A stretch of DNA of 6,127 bases from Marivivens sp. (GCA_024642185.1 JAHEBR010000129.1:1-6127); one strand, 5' to 3'; positions 1 to 5,858 are shown, counted from the stretch's first letter. The notes: generated by a model from the sequence alone, not told the origin. Numbers and translations: made by a program.

Positions 1-2
1 GC

Positions 3-416
3 TGGCGTTGGCTTGCGCTTCTGGCTTTGGCGCTCTTTGCGGCCTTGGTCGCGGCCGCGCCATCCGGTGTGCCGGATACGATGATCTTCGGCTATGCGCC
101 CCAGTATCCTGCCGAGTTTCTCGCCGGTCTGGGTGGCGATCTCGGGCGGCTTAAGGCCTCGGTCGGGATAGATATGGTCTTTCCGCTGGTTCTGACCATC
201 GTGCTGGTAATGCCGTTGACAGGCGCGGCGCGTTTGCCCGCCATCGGCTACATGGTGGCCGACTATATCGAGAATATTGCGCTCTACCGCTTCTACTTCC
301 TTGGGGTCGATGCTCCGGCTATCCTGAGCCTTGTCTCCCAGATTAAATGGGCGCTCGTGGCGCTGGCGTTTGTCGTTCTGGCTCGGGAGCTTCTCCGCAC
401 AAGGCGGCTACCATGA
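3..416 (+). CDS. Uncharacterised multi-pass membrane protein (3' part)
   Basis: The frame is open from the first complete codon at position 3 to TGA at 414-416, giving 137 visible residues. The N-terminus lies upstream of the window; a TTG at 27 is in frame but has no reason to be the start. Hydrophobic stretches at about visible residues 4-20, 58-76, 80-98 (weaker) and 106-128 suggest three or four membrane helices, with a basic tail after the last one (RTRR). An FP pair at 60-61, a DYIEN motif at 87-91, and SQIKW at 112-116 resemble a widespread four-helix family of unknown function that I remember with FP, DxxEN and S..(T)xxKW motifs; this is recollection only. The stop codon overlaps the cmk start (ATGA, 413-416), so the two are probably translationally coupled. 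Rhodobacterales often have aroA before cmk; this protein is not AroA. Function unknown. Confidence 0.75.
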   Translation, partial: WRWLALLALALFAALVAAAPSGVPDTMIFGYAPQYPAEFLAGLGGDLGRLKASVGIDMVFPLVLTIVLVMPLTGAARLPAIGYMVADYIENIALYRFYFLGVDAPAILSLVSQIKWALVALAFVVLARELLRTRRLP

Positions 417-1018
417 GCTTTGCCGTGGCAATCGACGGTCCGGCGGCGGCGGGCAAGGGCACCATCAGCCGCGCTGTGGCTGCGCATTTCGGCTTTGCCC
501 ATCTGGATACGGGGCTACTTTATCGGGCCGTTGGGGCGAAGGTTCTTGAGGGGGCAGACGCCATCGAGGCCGCCGAGGCGCTTCGGGCCGAGGATCTGCA
601 AGCTGACAACCTCAGAACAGCCGAGGTCGCGCAGGCGGCGTCGAAGGTGGCGGTGATCCCCGAGGTGCGGGCGGCGCTTGTCGATTTCCAGCGGGCCTTT
701 GCGCGGCGCGATGGCGGCGCCGTTCTCGACGGGCGCGATATCGGCACGGTGATCTGCCCCGATGCCGAGGTGAAGATTTTTGTCACGGCGAGCGCCGAAG
801 TGCGCGCCAAGCGCCGGTTTCTGGAGCTTCAGGCAGCGGGCAGCACGATGAGCCTTGAGGCGGTTTTGGCCGATGTCGTAGCCCGCGACGCCCGCGACCG
901 TGATCGTGCGACGGCGCCGATGAAACCGGCCGAAGGCGCCCTCATCCTCGACACCAGCGAAATGACCATCGACGAGGCGGTGGCGGCGGCGACGAGAGCC
1001 ATAGCAGCAAGGCGCTAA
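413..1018 (+). CDS. cmk: Cytidylate kinase (CMP/dCMP kinase)
   Basis: Cytoplasmic NMP kinase that transfers phosphate from ATP to CMP or dCMP, feeding CTP and dCTP pools. The protein has 201 residues. Visible motifs: P-loop GPAAAGKG at 9-16; LDTGLLYR at 31-38, matching the family's D-S/T-G-x-x-Y-R substrate region; the P-x-VR-x-AL-x-x-Q segment at 83-93; the nucleotide-binding signature DGRDIGT at 106-112; the arginine-rich lid at about 160-167; and LDTS at 179-182. It is shorter than the roughly 225-residue enterobacterial enzyme, mainly in the middle NMP-binding insert, which is common in alphaproteobacteria. I chose ATG 413 because the P-loop then sits at the usual distance, AAGGCGG at 401-407 is a fair ribosome binding site, and the longer frame from 347 would run through the upstream gene. 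In many proteobacteria cmk precedes rpsA, as here. Confidence 0.97.
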   Translation: MSFAVAIDGPAAAGKGTISRAVAAHFGFAHLDTGLLYRAVGAKVLEGADAIEAAEALRAEDLQADNLRTAEVAQAASKVAVIPEVRAALVDFQRAFARRDGGAVLDGRDIGTVICPDAEVKIFVTASAEVRAKRRFLELQAAGSTMSLEAVLADVVARDARDRDRATAPMKPAEGALILDTSEMTIDEAVAAATRAIAARR

Positions 1019-1023
1019 AGCCC

Positions 1024-1052
1024 TTGCCCTTTGGGGAGGCTTCGCCTATACG
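1024..1052 (+). promoter_or_regulatory. Possible promoter for rpsA
   Basis: TTGCCC at 1024-1029 and TATACG at 1047-1052 are separated by 17 bases and each match four of six sigma-70 consensus positions. A second weak pair, TGTCGC at 1058-1063 and GATAAA at 1081-1086, also has 17-base spacing. Either would start transcription upstream of the terminator hairpin at 1096-1125, which would place that hairpin in the rpsA leader. I found no better pair between the hairpin and rpsA. The call rests on consensus match alone. Confidence 0.3.
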
Positions 1053-1095
1053 CCCCCTGTCGCAAGGCGGGACAAGCCGGGATAAAGAGCGAGCA

Positions 1096-1125
1096 GGGTC
1101 GGGATCTACCGGCCCTCTTTGTTTT
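1096..1125 (+). terminator. Intrinsic terminator after cmk (or rpsA leader attenuator)
   Basis: GGGTCGG at 1096-1102 pairs with CCGGCCC at 1109-1115 (one G-U pair) around the loop GATCTA. The stem is followed by the T-rich run TCTTTGTTTT at 1116-1125. AAAGAG at 1084-1089 could also pair with CTCTTT at 1115-1120, partly competing with the T tract. It lies about 80 bases after the cmk stop, so the plain reading is the end of the upstream transcript. If rpsA starts upstream of it, it would act inside the rpsA leader. Confidence 0.65.
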
Positions 1126-1210
1126 CGGTCCGCAAAGCGGCGCAACTCACTGAAAGACCCGCGGAGACAACCGCGTGGCCCGAATAGACATGAAAAAGGA
1201 ACTGACATTT
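1126..1210 (+). promoter_or_regulatory. Structured rpsA 5' leader with alternative in-frame starts
   Basis: Two short GC hairpins are visible: CCGC-AAA-GCGG at 1130-1140 and CGCGG-AGACAA-CCGCG at 1160-1175. The second contains GGAGA (1163-1167), a ribosome-binding-like sequence 7 bases before an in-frame GTG at 1175. A further in-frame ATG is at 1190, with no good site before it. AAGGAA at 1196-1201 serves the ATG at 1211 with rather long spacing. S1 is known to repress its own translation through its mRNA leader in E. coli; whether this leader does so is inference. Confidence 0.35.
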
Positions 1211-2890
1211 ATGTGCGCTAAGAACGCTATGGAGGAATTCGAAGCCCTCCTTAATGAAAGCTTCGAGATCGACACCCCCTCGGAAGGCAGCGTCGTCAAA
1301 GGCAAGGTCATCGCCATCGAGGCGGGCCAGGCCATCATCGACGTGGGCTACAAGATGGAAGGCCGTGTCGACCTGAAAGAATTCGCGAACCCCGGCGAAG
1401 CGCCGACCCTCGCGGTTGGTGACGAGGTTGAAGTCTTCCTGCGTGCGGCTGAAAACGCCCGCGGCGAAGCCGTTATTTCGCGCGAGATGGCTCGCCGCGA
1501 AGAAGCCTGGGATCGTCTCGAGAAAGCCTATGCTGACGAAGAGCGCGTCGATGGCGCCATCTTCGGTCGCGTCAAGGGCGGCTTTACTGTTGATCTCGGC
1601 GGCGCTGTTGCGTTCCTTCCGGGCTCGCAGGTCGACGTGCGCCCCGTGCGCGACGCGGGCCCCCTCATGGGCCTCAAGCAGCCGTTCCAGATCCTCAAGA
1701 TGGACCGTCGCCGTGGCAACATCGTTGTCTCGCGCCGTGCGATCCTTGAAGAGAGCCGCGCCGAGCAGCGCGCCGAAGTCATCGGCAACCTCACCGAAGG
1801 TCAGGCCGTTGATGGTGTGGTCAAGAACATCACCGAATACGGTGCCTTCGTTGACCTCGGCGGTGTTGACGGCCTTCTGCACGTCACCGACATGGCCTGG
1901 CGCCGCGTCAACCACCCGTCCGAGATCCTGTCGATCGGCGAGACCATCAAGGTTCAGGTCATCAAGATCAACAAGGAAACCCACCGTATCAGCCTTGGCA
2001 TGAAACAGCTTCAGGCCGATCCGTGGGATGATGTCGAAGCCCGCTTCTCGCTGGGTTCGGTCCATCAGGGCCGCGTGACCAACATCACCGACTACGGCGC
2101 CTTCGTGGAGCTGGAAGCCGGTGTCGAAGGCCTCGTGCACGTCTCCGAAATGTCCTGGACCAAGAAGAACGTCCACCCCGGCAAGATCGTCTCGACGAGC
2201 CAGGAAGTGGAAGTCATGGTTCTCGAGATCGACAGCGCCAAGCGCCGTGTCTCGCTTGGCCTCAAGCAGACCCAGCGCAACCCGTGGGAAGTCTTCGCCG
2301 AGACCCACCCGGAAAACACCGAGGTCGAGGGCGAGGTCAAGAACATCACCGAATTCGGTCTGTTCGTCGGCCTGCCGGGCGATATCGACGGCATGGTTCA
2401 CCTCTCCGACCTGTCGTGGGACGAGCGTGGCGAAGACGCGATCCAGAACTACCGCAAGGGCGACATGGTCAAGGCCAAGGTCACCGAGGTTGATGTCGAG
2501 AAAGAGCGTATCTCGCTCTCGATCAAAGCCATGGGTGGTGATCCCTATGCCGAAGCTATCGGCGGCGTGAAGCGTGGTTCGGTCATCACCGTCACCGTCA
2601 CCAAGATCGAAGATGGCGGCGTCGAGGTCGAATACGAGGGCATGAAGTCGTTCATCCGTCGTTCGGACCTGAGCCGTGACCGTGCCGAGCAGCGCCCCGA
2701 GCGCTTCCAGGTTGGCGATCATGTCGACGTTCGCGTGACCAACATCGACAGCAAGACCCGCAAGCTCGGTCTGTCGATCAAGGCTCGCGAGATCGCCGAA
2801 GAGAAGGAAGCCGTTGAGCAGTATGGCTCGTCCGACTCGGGCGCCTCGCTTGGCGACATCCTCGGCGCAGCCCTCAAAGGCGACAAGTAA
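1211..2890 (+). CDS. rpsA: 30S ribosomal protein S1
   Basis: S1 binds mRNA at the 30S subunit and helps unfold structured leaders during initiation. The 559-residue protein has six S1/OB-fold repeats at about 26-92, 111-177, 198-266, 283-353, 370-438 and 455-525. Repeats 3 to 5 show the canonical pattern best: NITEYGAFVDL (206-216), NITDYGAFVEL (291-301) and NITEFGLFVGL (378-388), each followed by G-x-(V/L)-H-(V/L)-(T/S) and later by an RISLG/RVSLG/RISLS strand. The first two repeats, which bind the ribosome, are more divergent, as in the family. The tail from 526 is acidic/Ala-rich and ends GDILGAALKGDK. I chose ATG 1211 (MCAKNAMEEF) because it gives the usual alphaproteobacterial length and N-terminus; GTG 1175 and ATG 1190 are in-frame alternatives. 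It appears to be transcribed alone, with a terminator on each side. Confidence 0.98.
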   Translation: MCAKNAMEEFEALLNESFEIDTPSEGSVVKGKVIAIEAGQAIIDVGYKMEGRVDLKEFANPGEAPTLAVGDEVEVFLRAAENARGEAVISREMARREEAWDRLEKAYADEERVDGAIFGRVKGGFTVDLGGAVAFLPGSQVDVRPVRDAGPLMGLKQPFQILKMDRRRGNIVVSRRAILEESRAEQRAEVIGNLTEGQAVDGVVKNITEYGAFVDLGGVDGLLHVTDMAWRRVNHPSEILSIGETIKVQVIKINKETHRISLGMKQLQADPWDDVEARFSLGSVHQGRVTNITDYGAFVELEAGVEGLVHVSEMSWTKKNVHPGKIVSTSQEVEVMVLEIDSAKRRVSLGLKQTQRNPWEVFAETHPENTEVEGEVKNITEFGLFVGLPGDIDGMVHLSDLSWDERGEDAIQNYRKGDMVKAKVTEVDVEKERISLSIKAMGGDPYAEAIGGVKRGSVITVTVTKIEDGGVEVEYEGMKSFIRRSDLSRDRAEQRPERFQVGDHVDVRVTNIDSKTRKLGLSIKAREIAEEKEAVEQYGSSDSGASLGDILGAALKGDK

Positions 2891-2892
2891 GC

Positions 2893-2947
2893 TTCAGGCC
2901 AGACCTGAACGAGGCCCCGCAGCCACAAGCTGCGGGGCTTTTCTTTT
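2893..2947 (+). terminator. Strong intrinsic terminator of rpsA with a preceding hairpin
   Basis: The terminator stem is GCCCCGCAGC at 2914-2923 and GCTGCGGGGC at 2929-2938, a perfect 10-base-pair match around the loop CACAA, followed by TTTTCTTTT at 2939-2947. A smaller perfect hairpin comes just before it: TTCAGG (2893-2898), loop CCAGA, CCTGAA (2904-2909). It begins two bases after the rpsA stop codon and could stabilise the 3' end. Confidence 0.95.
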
Positions 2948-3033
2948 GCGAATCAGGGAAATCGAATGGCGTGCGACGGCACGACAAATGACCAAATCCT
3001 TCGGAAATTTTTCCGCCTGAGGGGGGAATCTCT

Positions 3034-3062
3034 TTGTCATCCCTCTCAAAAAGCACGAGAAT
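3034..3062 (+). promoter_or_regulatory. Candidate promoter for ihfB-lapA-trpF
   Basis: TTGTCA at 3034-3039 matches five of six -35 consensus bases. GAGAAT at 3057-3062 matches four of six -10 bases. The spacer is exactly 17 bases. It would give a leader of about 105 bases containing the GCGGG/CCCGC hairpin at 3126-3140. This is the best sigma-70-like pair I found in the gap, but it is a consensus match only. Confidence 0.4.
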
Positions 3063-3087
3063 TTCGATATCCGGCGAGTAAAGCCTA

Positions 3088-3115
3088 TGTCGCTCCGAGA
3101 TTCTGGGGCTATAGT
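3088..3115 (+). promoter_or_regulatory. Alternative promoter for ihfB
   Basis: TATAGT at 3110-3115 is a good -10 element (five of six). The -35 candidate TGTCGC at 3088-3093 (16-base spacer) is poor. A start here would give a leader of about 55 bases. Confidence 0.25.
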
Positions 3116-3159
3116 TGCTCGATAAGCGGGGTTTACCCGCCGCAAGAGATTGCTGCCTC

Positions 3160-3169
3160 AGGGGGGTGA
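3160..3169 (+). promoter_or_regulatory. Ribosome binding site of ihfB
   Basis: AGGGGGGTGA lies six bases before ATG 3176. It matches the anti-Shine-Dalgarno partner AGGAGGTGA closely, with G runs replacing the middle A. It fixes the ihfB start and is much stronger than the sites of lapA and trpF downstream. Confidence 0.8.
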
Positions 3170-3175
3170 CTGCTC

Positions 3176-3457
3176 ATGATCAGGTCTGAACTGATCCAGA
3201 TTATTGCCGACGAAAATCCGCATCTCTACCAGCGGGACGTGGAGCGGATTGTTAATACGATATTCGAACAGATTACCGATGCTATGGCGCGGGGCGACCG
3301 GGTTGAACTTCGGGGCTTTGGGGCCTTTTCCGTGAAGAAACGCGATGGCCGGGTCGGCCGGAATCCGCGCACGGGCGAGTCTGTAGAGGTCGACGAGAAG
3401 CACGTTCCGTTCTTCAAGACAGGGAAGCTGTTGCGCGACCGCCTGAACGGCCAGTAA
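3176..3457 (+). CDS. ihfB: Integration host factor subunit beta
   Basis: IHF beta pairs with IHF alpha (ihfA, not in this window) to bind and sharply bend DNA at specific sites, shaping the nucleoid and assisting transcription, replication and recombination. The 93-residue length is normal. The HU/IHF fold is clear: two N-terminal helices (about 3-38), then the strand region VELRGFGAFSVKK (43-55) and the DNA-binding arm GRNPRTGESV (61-70), where Pro64 is the residue that intercalates into the minor groove. The C-terminal FFKTGKLLRDRLN (79-91) is typical of the beta subunit rather than HU or alpha. It is the first gene of an apparent ihfB-lapA-trpF operon and has a strong ribosome binding site. 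IHF regulates its own genes in E. coli; I could not confirm an IHF site upstream here. Confidence 0.97.
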   Translation: MIRSELIQIIADENPHLYQRDVERIVNTIFEQITDAMARGDRVELRGFGAFSVKKRDGRVGRNPRTGESVEVDEKHVPFFKTGKLLRDRLNGQ

Positions 3458-3467
3458 TATCGCCCTT

Positions 3468-3824
3468 ATGAAAACACTTCGTTATGCCTTCTGGGCCATC
3501 GTTGGGCTGTGCCTCATTATGGTGGGGGTCGCCAACCGCGACCTCGTGACCCTGCACGCCTTTCCCGAATTCTTGACCCGCGCCTTGGGTATCGCTCCCG
3601 CAATTGAGTTGCCGCTCTTCGTCGCGATCTTCATCGGTGTTGGCCTTGGGCTTTTGATCGGGTTTCTCTGGGAATGGCTGCGCGAGCACAAGATGCGGGC
3701 CGATGGCCGTGCCAAGGGCCGCGAGCTGGAGCAGCTCAAGGCCGAGATGAGCCGGCTGCGGGACACCGATGGCGACGGCAAGGACGATGTCCTGCAAATC
3801 CTCGAGGCCAGCGAAAAGACATGA
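3468..3824 (+). CDS. lapA: LapA-domain (DUF1049-type) inner-membrane protein
   Basis: A 118-residue protein of the lipopolysaccharide assembly protein A domain family. In E. coli, LapA works with LapB in controlling LPS synthesis; a role here is inferred. Two hydrophobic segments, about 6-23 and 48-69, form a hairpin with an NRDLVTLH motif (23-30) after the first helix, as in the family. A charged helical tail (71-98, heptad-like leucines such as ELEQLKAEMSRL) is probably cytoplasmic coiled coil. Residues 99-107 (DTDGDGKDD) fit the DxDxDGxxD calcium-loop pattern, which is odd for a cytoplasmic tail and may be chance. The start ATG 3468 has no clear Shine-Dalgarno site; with only 10 bases after the ihfB stop, re-initiation is likely. 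Its stop overlaps the trpF start (ATGA, 3821-3824). The ihfB-lapA-trpF order supports the assignment; the symbol is by family, not proven orthology. Confidence 0.88.
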   Translation: MKTLRYAFWAIVGLCLIMVGVANRDLVTLHAFPEFLTRALGIAPAIELPLFVAIFIGVGLGLLIGFLWEWLREHKMRADGRAKGRELEQLKAEMSRLRDTDGDGKDDVLQILEASEKT

Positions 3825-4468
3825 CCAGCGATATCCGCGTCAAGATCTGTGGCCTGACAGAGCAGCGCCACGTGGAAGCGGCTGTGGCGGCGGGCGCCTC
3901 GTATCTGGGTTTTGTCTTCTTTCCGAAATCGCCGCGCAACCTGAGTATCGCTCAGGCTCAGGCGCTTGCCATCGAGGTGCCGCCGGGGGTTGCCAAGGTA
4001 GCCCTCAGCGTCGATGCCGACAACGATCTTCTCGACGCGATCACGGGCTCTGTGCCGCTCGATATGCTGCAGCTTCACGGCCACGAAAGCCCCGCGCGGG
4101 TGCGTGAGGTGCAGGCGCGCTATGGCTTGCCGGTGATGAAGGCGGTGGGGATCGCGGATCGCTCGGATCTTGTGGCGCTGCAGGAGTACTGGCAGGTGGC
4201 CGACCAGATCCTGATCGACGCCAAGCCGCCGAAGGATGCGCCCTTGCCGGGGGGCAACGGTCTGAGTTTTGACTGGACCCTTCTGGCCGAGCGCCGCTGG
4301 CCCTGCCCGTGGATGCTGGCTGGGGGGCTGACGGCCGGGAATGTGGCCGAGGCCGTAGGGTTGACGAAGGCGCGGCAGGTTGATGTGTCTTCGGGCGTCG
4401 AGAGTGCGCCTGGTTTGAAAGATTCTGGCTTGATCGAGGCCTTCATCAAGGCGGCCAAGGCCGCCTGA
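3821..4468 (+). CDS. trpF: Phosphoribosylanthranilate isomerase
   Basis: TrpF is a (beta-alpha)8-barrel enzyme that isomerises N-(5-phosphoribosyl)anthranilate to the CdRP intermediate of tryptophan synthesis. It is monofunctional here, with 215 residues, unlike the TrpC-TrpF fusion of E. coli. Visible motifs: KICGLT at 8-13, in which Cys10 is the expected general base; GFVFFPKSPR at 30-39; LQLHGHE at 83-89; LIDAK at 131-135, with Asp133 as the expected general acid; LAGGLTAGNV at 166-175 and DVSSGVES at 188-195, which bind phosphate; and PGLKD at 197-201. I chose ATG 3821 because it overlaps the lapA stop (ATGA) and gives the standard N-terminus; the open frame continues upstream inside lapA without coding character. 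Expression is probably coupled to lapA and ihfB. A repeat element begins directly after its stop. Confidence 0.97.
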   Translation: MTSDIRVKICGLTEQRHVEAAVAAGASYLGFVFFPKSPRNLSIAQAQALAIEVPPGVAKVALSVDADNDLLDAITGSVPLDMLQLHGHESPARVREVQARYGLPVMKAVGIADRSDLVALQEYWQVADQILIDAKPPKDAPLPGGNGLSFDWTLLAERRWPCPWMLAGGLTAGNVAEAVGLTKARQVDVSSGVESAPGLKDSGLIEAFIKAAKAA

Positions 4469-4528
4469 GGGGCTCTGCCCCTCTGCCCTGCGGGCATTCA
4501 CCCCGGAGTATTTCAGAGCCAAAAGAAG
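4469..4528 (+). repeat. Palindromic intergenic repeat (REP-like, Rhodobacterales type)
   Basis: This element starts at the trpF stop. It contains AGGGG-CTCTG-CCCCT (4468-4482), GCCC-TGC-GGGC (4485-4495), then CCCCGGAGTATTT (4501-4513) and a purine tail AAAAGAAG (4521-4528). GGCTCTG (4471-4477) can instead pair with CAGAGCC (4514-4520), enclosing the second hairpin. From memory, very similar blocks (GGGGCTCTGCCCC ... CCCGGAGTATTT ... AAGAAG) follow many genes in Rhodobacterales genomes. It may act as a transcript end, an RNA-stabilising structure or a dispersed repeat. It lacks the T tract of a normal terminator on this strand. Confidence 0.65.
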
Positions 4529-4583
4529 ACCTGCGGCATTCCGCTTGGGCCTTGGGCCTTTACCGGATGCTGGCTTGGGGGTA

Positions 4584-4611
4584 GGGGAGGTGGGTCAATG
4601 CGGAGGCTCCA
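4584..4611 (+). promoter_or_regulatory. Ribosome binding sites in the trpB leader
   Basis: GGAGG at 4602-4606 sits five bases before the trpB ATG (4612) and explains that start. A second and stronger site, GGGGAGGTG at 4584-4592, lies five bases before an out-of-frame ATG at 4598. I see no convincing promoter between the repeat and trpB, and no trpL-like leader with tandem Trp codons. A GGGCCTT word is doubled at 4547-4559. trpB may therefore be read through from trpF. Confidence 0.6.
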
Positions 4612-5838
4612 ATGGCGAACGACCTTTTCAACTCCTTCATGCGTGGTCCGGACGAGAACGGGCGCTTTGGCGATTTCGGCGGGCGGTTCGTCTCCGAGAC
4701 GCTGATGCCGCTGATCCTCGATCTCGAGGCGGAGTACGAGAAGGCCAAGACGGATGCGAGCTTCTGGGCGGAGATGGACGATCTTTGGACCAACTACGTC
4801 GGCCGTCCGAGCCCCTTGTATCATGCCGAGCGGCTGACCGAGCATTTGGGCGGGGCGAAGATCTATCTCAAGCGCGACGAACTCAATCACACGGGCGCGC
4901 ACAAGATCAACAACGTGCTCGGCCAGATCATTCTGGCCCGCCGCATGGGCAAGACGCGGATTATCGCCGAGACCGGCGCGGGGCAGCATGGGGTGGCAAC
5001 CGCGACCGTCTGCGCCAAGTTTGGCCTTCAGTGCATCGTCTATATGGGCGCGCATGACGTCGAGCGGCAGGCACCAAACGTGTTCCGTATGCGCCTTCTG
5101 GGCGCGACCGTAATTCCGGTGACCTCGGGGCGCGGCACGCTCAAGGACGCGATGAACGATGCGCTGCGCGATTGGGTGACCAATGTGCGCGACACCTTCT
5201 ATTGCATCGGCACCGTGGCGGGCCCGCACCCCTATCCGGCGATGGTGCGCGATTTCCAGTCGATCATCGGCAAGGAAGCCAAGGAACAGATGATGAAGGC
5301 CGAGGGGCGTTTGCCCGATACGGTCATTGCCGCGATCGGCGGGGGATCGAACGCCATGGGCCTGTTCTTTCCCTTCCTCGACGACGAGAGCGTGCGGATC
5401 ATCGGCGTTGAGGCCGGCGGCAAGGGTGTCAACGAGAAGATGGAGCATTGCGCCTCGCTTACCGGCGGGCGCCCTGGCGTTCTGCACGGCAACCGGACCT
5501 ACTTGTTGCAGGATGACGACGGGCAGATCCTCGAAGGGTTTTCGATCTCGGCCGGCCTCGATTATCCGGGGATCGGGCCGGAGCACGCCTGGCTCCATGA
5601 TGTGGGCCGGGCCGAGTATGTGGCGATTACCGACAAGGAGGCGCTCGAGGCGTTTCAGCTCTGCTGCGAGCTTGAGGGAATCATTCCGGCGCTTGAGCCG
5701 AGCCATGCTTTGGCGCATGTGATGAAGATTGCGCCGAGCCTGCCGAAAGATCATCTGATCTGCATGAATATGTGCGGGCGTGGCGACAAGGACATCTTCA
5801 CTGTCGCCAAGCACCTTGGATTTGATATGAAAATCTGA
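4612..5838 (+). CDS. trpB: Tryptophan synthase beta chain
   Basis: TrpB is the PLP enzyme that condenses indole with L-serine to give L-tryptophan, the last step of the pathway; it normally forms an alpha2-beta2 complex with TrpA. The 408-residue length is standard for the TrpB1 type. Visible features: GRFGDFGGRFVSE (17-29), the N-terminal signature; HTGAHKINN (93-101), in which Lys98 forms the PLP Schiff base; AETGAGQHG (119-127), with Glu120 as the catalytic acid; GGGSNAMG (243-250), the PLP phosphate loop; and GRGDKD (389-394). Cys388 replaces the serine that contacts the PLP ring nitrogen in E. coli, a substitution I believe is common in other TrpB1 proteins. ATG 4612 gives the usual N-terminus MANDLF. 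trpA does not follow: a hairpin terminator comes about 20 bases after the stop, so TrpA must be encoded elsewhere. Confidence 0.98.
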   Translation: MANDLFNSFMRGPDENGRFGDFGGRFVSETLMPLILDLEAEYEKAKTDASFWAEMDDLWTNYVGRPSPLYHAERLTEHLGGAKIYLKRDELNHTGAHKINNVLGQIILARRMGKTRIIAETGAGQHGVATATVCAKFGLQCIVYMGAHDVERQAPNVFRMRLLGATVIPVTSGRGTLKDAMNDALRDWVTNVRDTFYCIGTVAGPHPYPAMVRDFQSIIGKEAKEQMMKAEGRLPDTVIAAIGGGSNAMGLFFPFLDDESVRIIGVEAGGKGVNEKMEHCASLTGGRPGVLHGNRTYLLQDDDGQILEGFSISAGLDYPGIGPEHAWLHDVGRAEYVAITDKEALEAFQLCCELEGIIPALEPSHALAHVMKIAPSLPKDHLICMNMCGRGDKDIFTVAKHLGFDMKI

Positions 5839-5858
5839 TGGTTAGGGTATTTTTGGTG

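Larger units (their letters stand above)
2948..3175 (+). other. Non-coding region before ihfB
   Basis: No credible gene is present; the frames crossing it lack coding character. It holds the small hairpins CGTGC-GACG-GCACG (2970-2983), CGGAA-ATTT-TTCCG (3002-3015) and GCGGG-GTTTA-CCCGC (3126-3140), two promoter candidates, and two copies of a CCT(G/C)AGGGGGG word, at 3016-3026 and 3156-3166. Many alphaproteobacteria carry sppA between rpsA and ihfB; it is absent here. Confidence 0.6.

Noticed and set aside
1106..2722. 538-codon open frame on the - strand opposite rpsA
   Set aside because: It is the antisense shadow of a GC-rich, codon-biased gene; its protein is rich in D, L, V and H without recognisable domains, and rpsA on the + strand is certain.
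3034..3081. 15-codon TTG-initiated leader peptide after the G-run at 3021-3026
   Set aside because: A TTG start, no informative codon runs and no terminator-antiterminator pair downstream; chance is the simpler explanation.
2966..3169. 67-codon + frame between rpsA and ihfB
   Set aside because: No ribosome binding site before its start, no recognisable motif, and it crosses the promoter candidates and ends inside the ihfB ribosome binding site.
3482..4522. 346-codon open frame on the - strand across lapA and trpF
   Set aside because: It spans two unambiguous + strand genes and their junction, with an unstructured R/H-rich translation; no independent support.
4529..4611. trpL-style attenuator before trpB
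   Set aside because: No leader peptide with tandem Trp codons and no T-tract terminator precede trpB, so classic attenuation is not supported.
5398..5775. Loss of a key TrpB residue at Cys388
   Set aside because: Cysteine before GRGDKD is a substitution I believe to be normal in many TrpB proteins, and all other catalytic residues are present.
4513..5814. 433-codon open frame on the - strand opposite trpB
   Set aside because: Same shadow effect; low-complexity R/H/A-rich translation, no family motifs, and complete overlap with a certain trpB.
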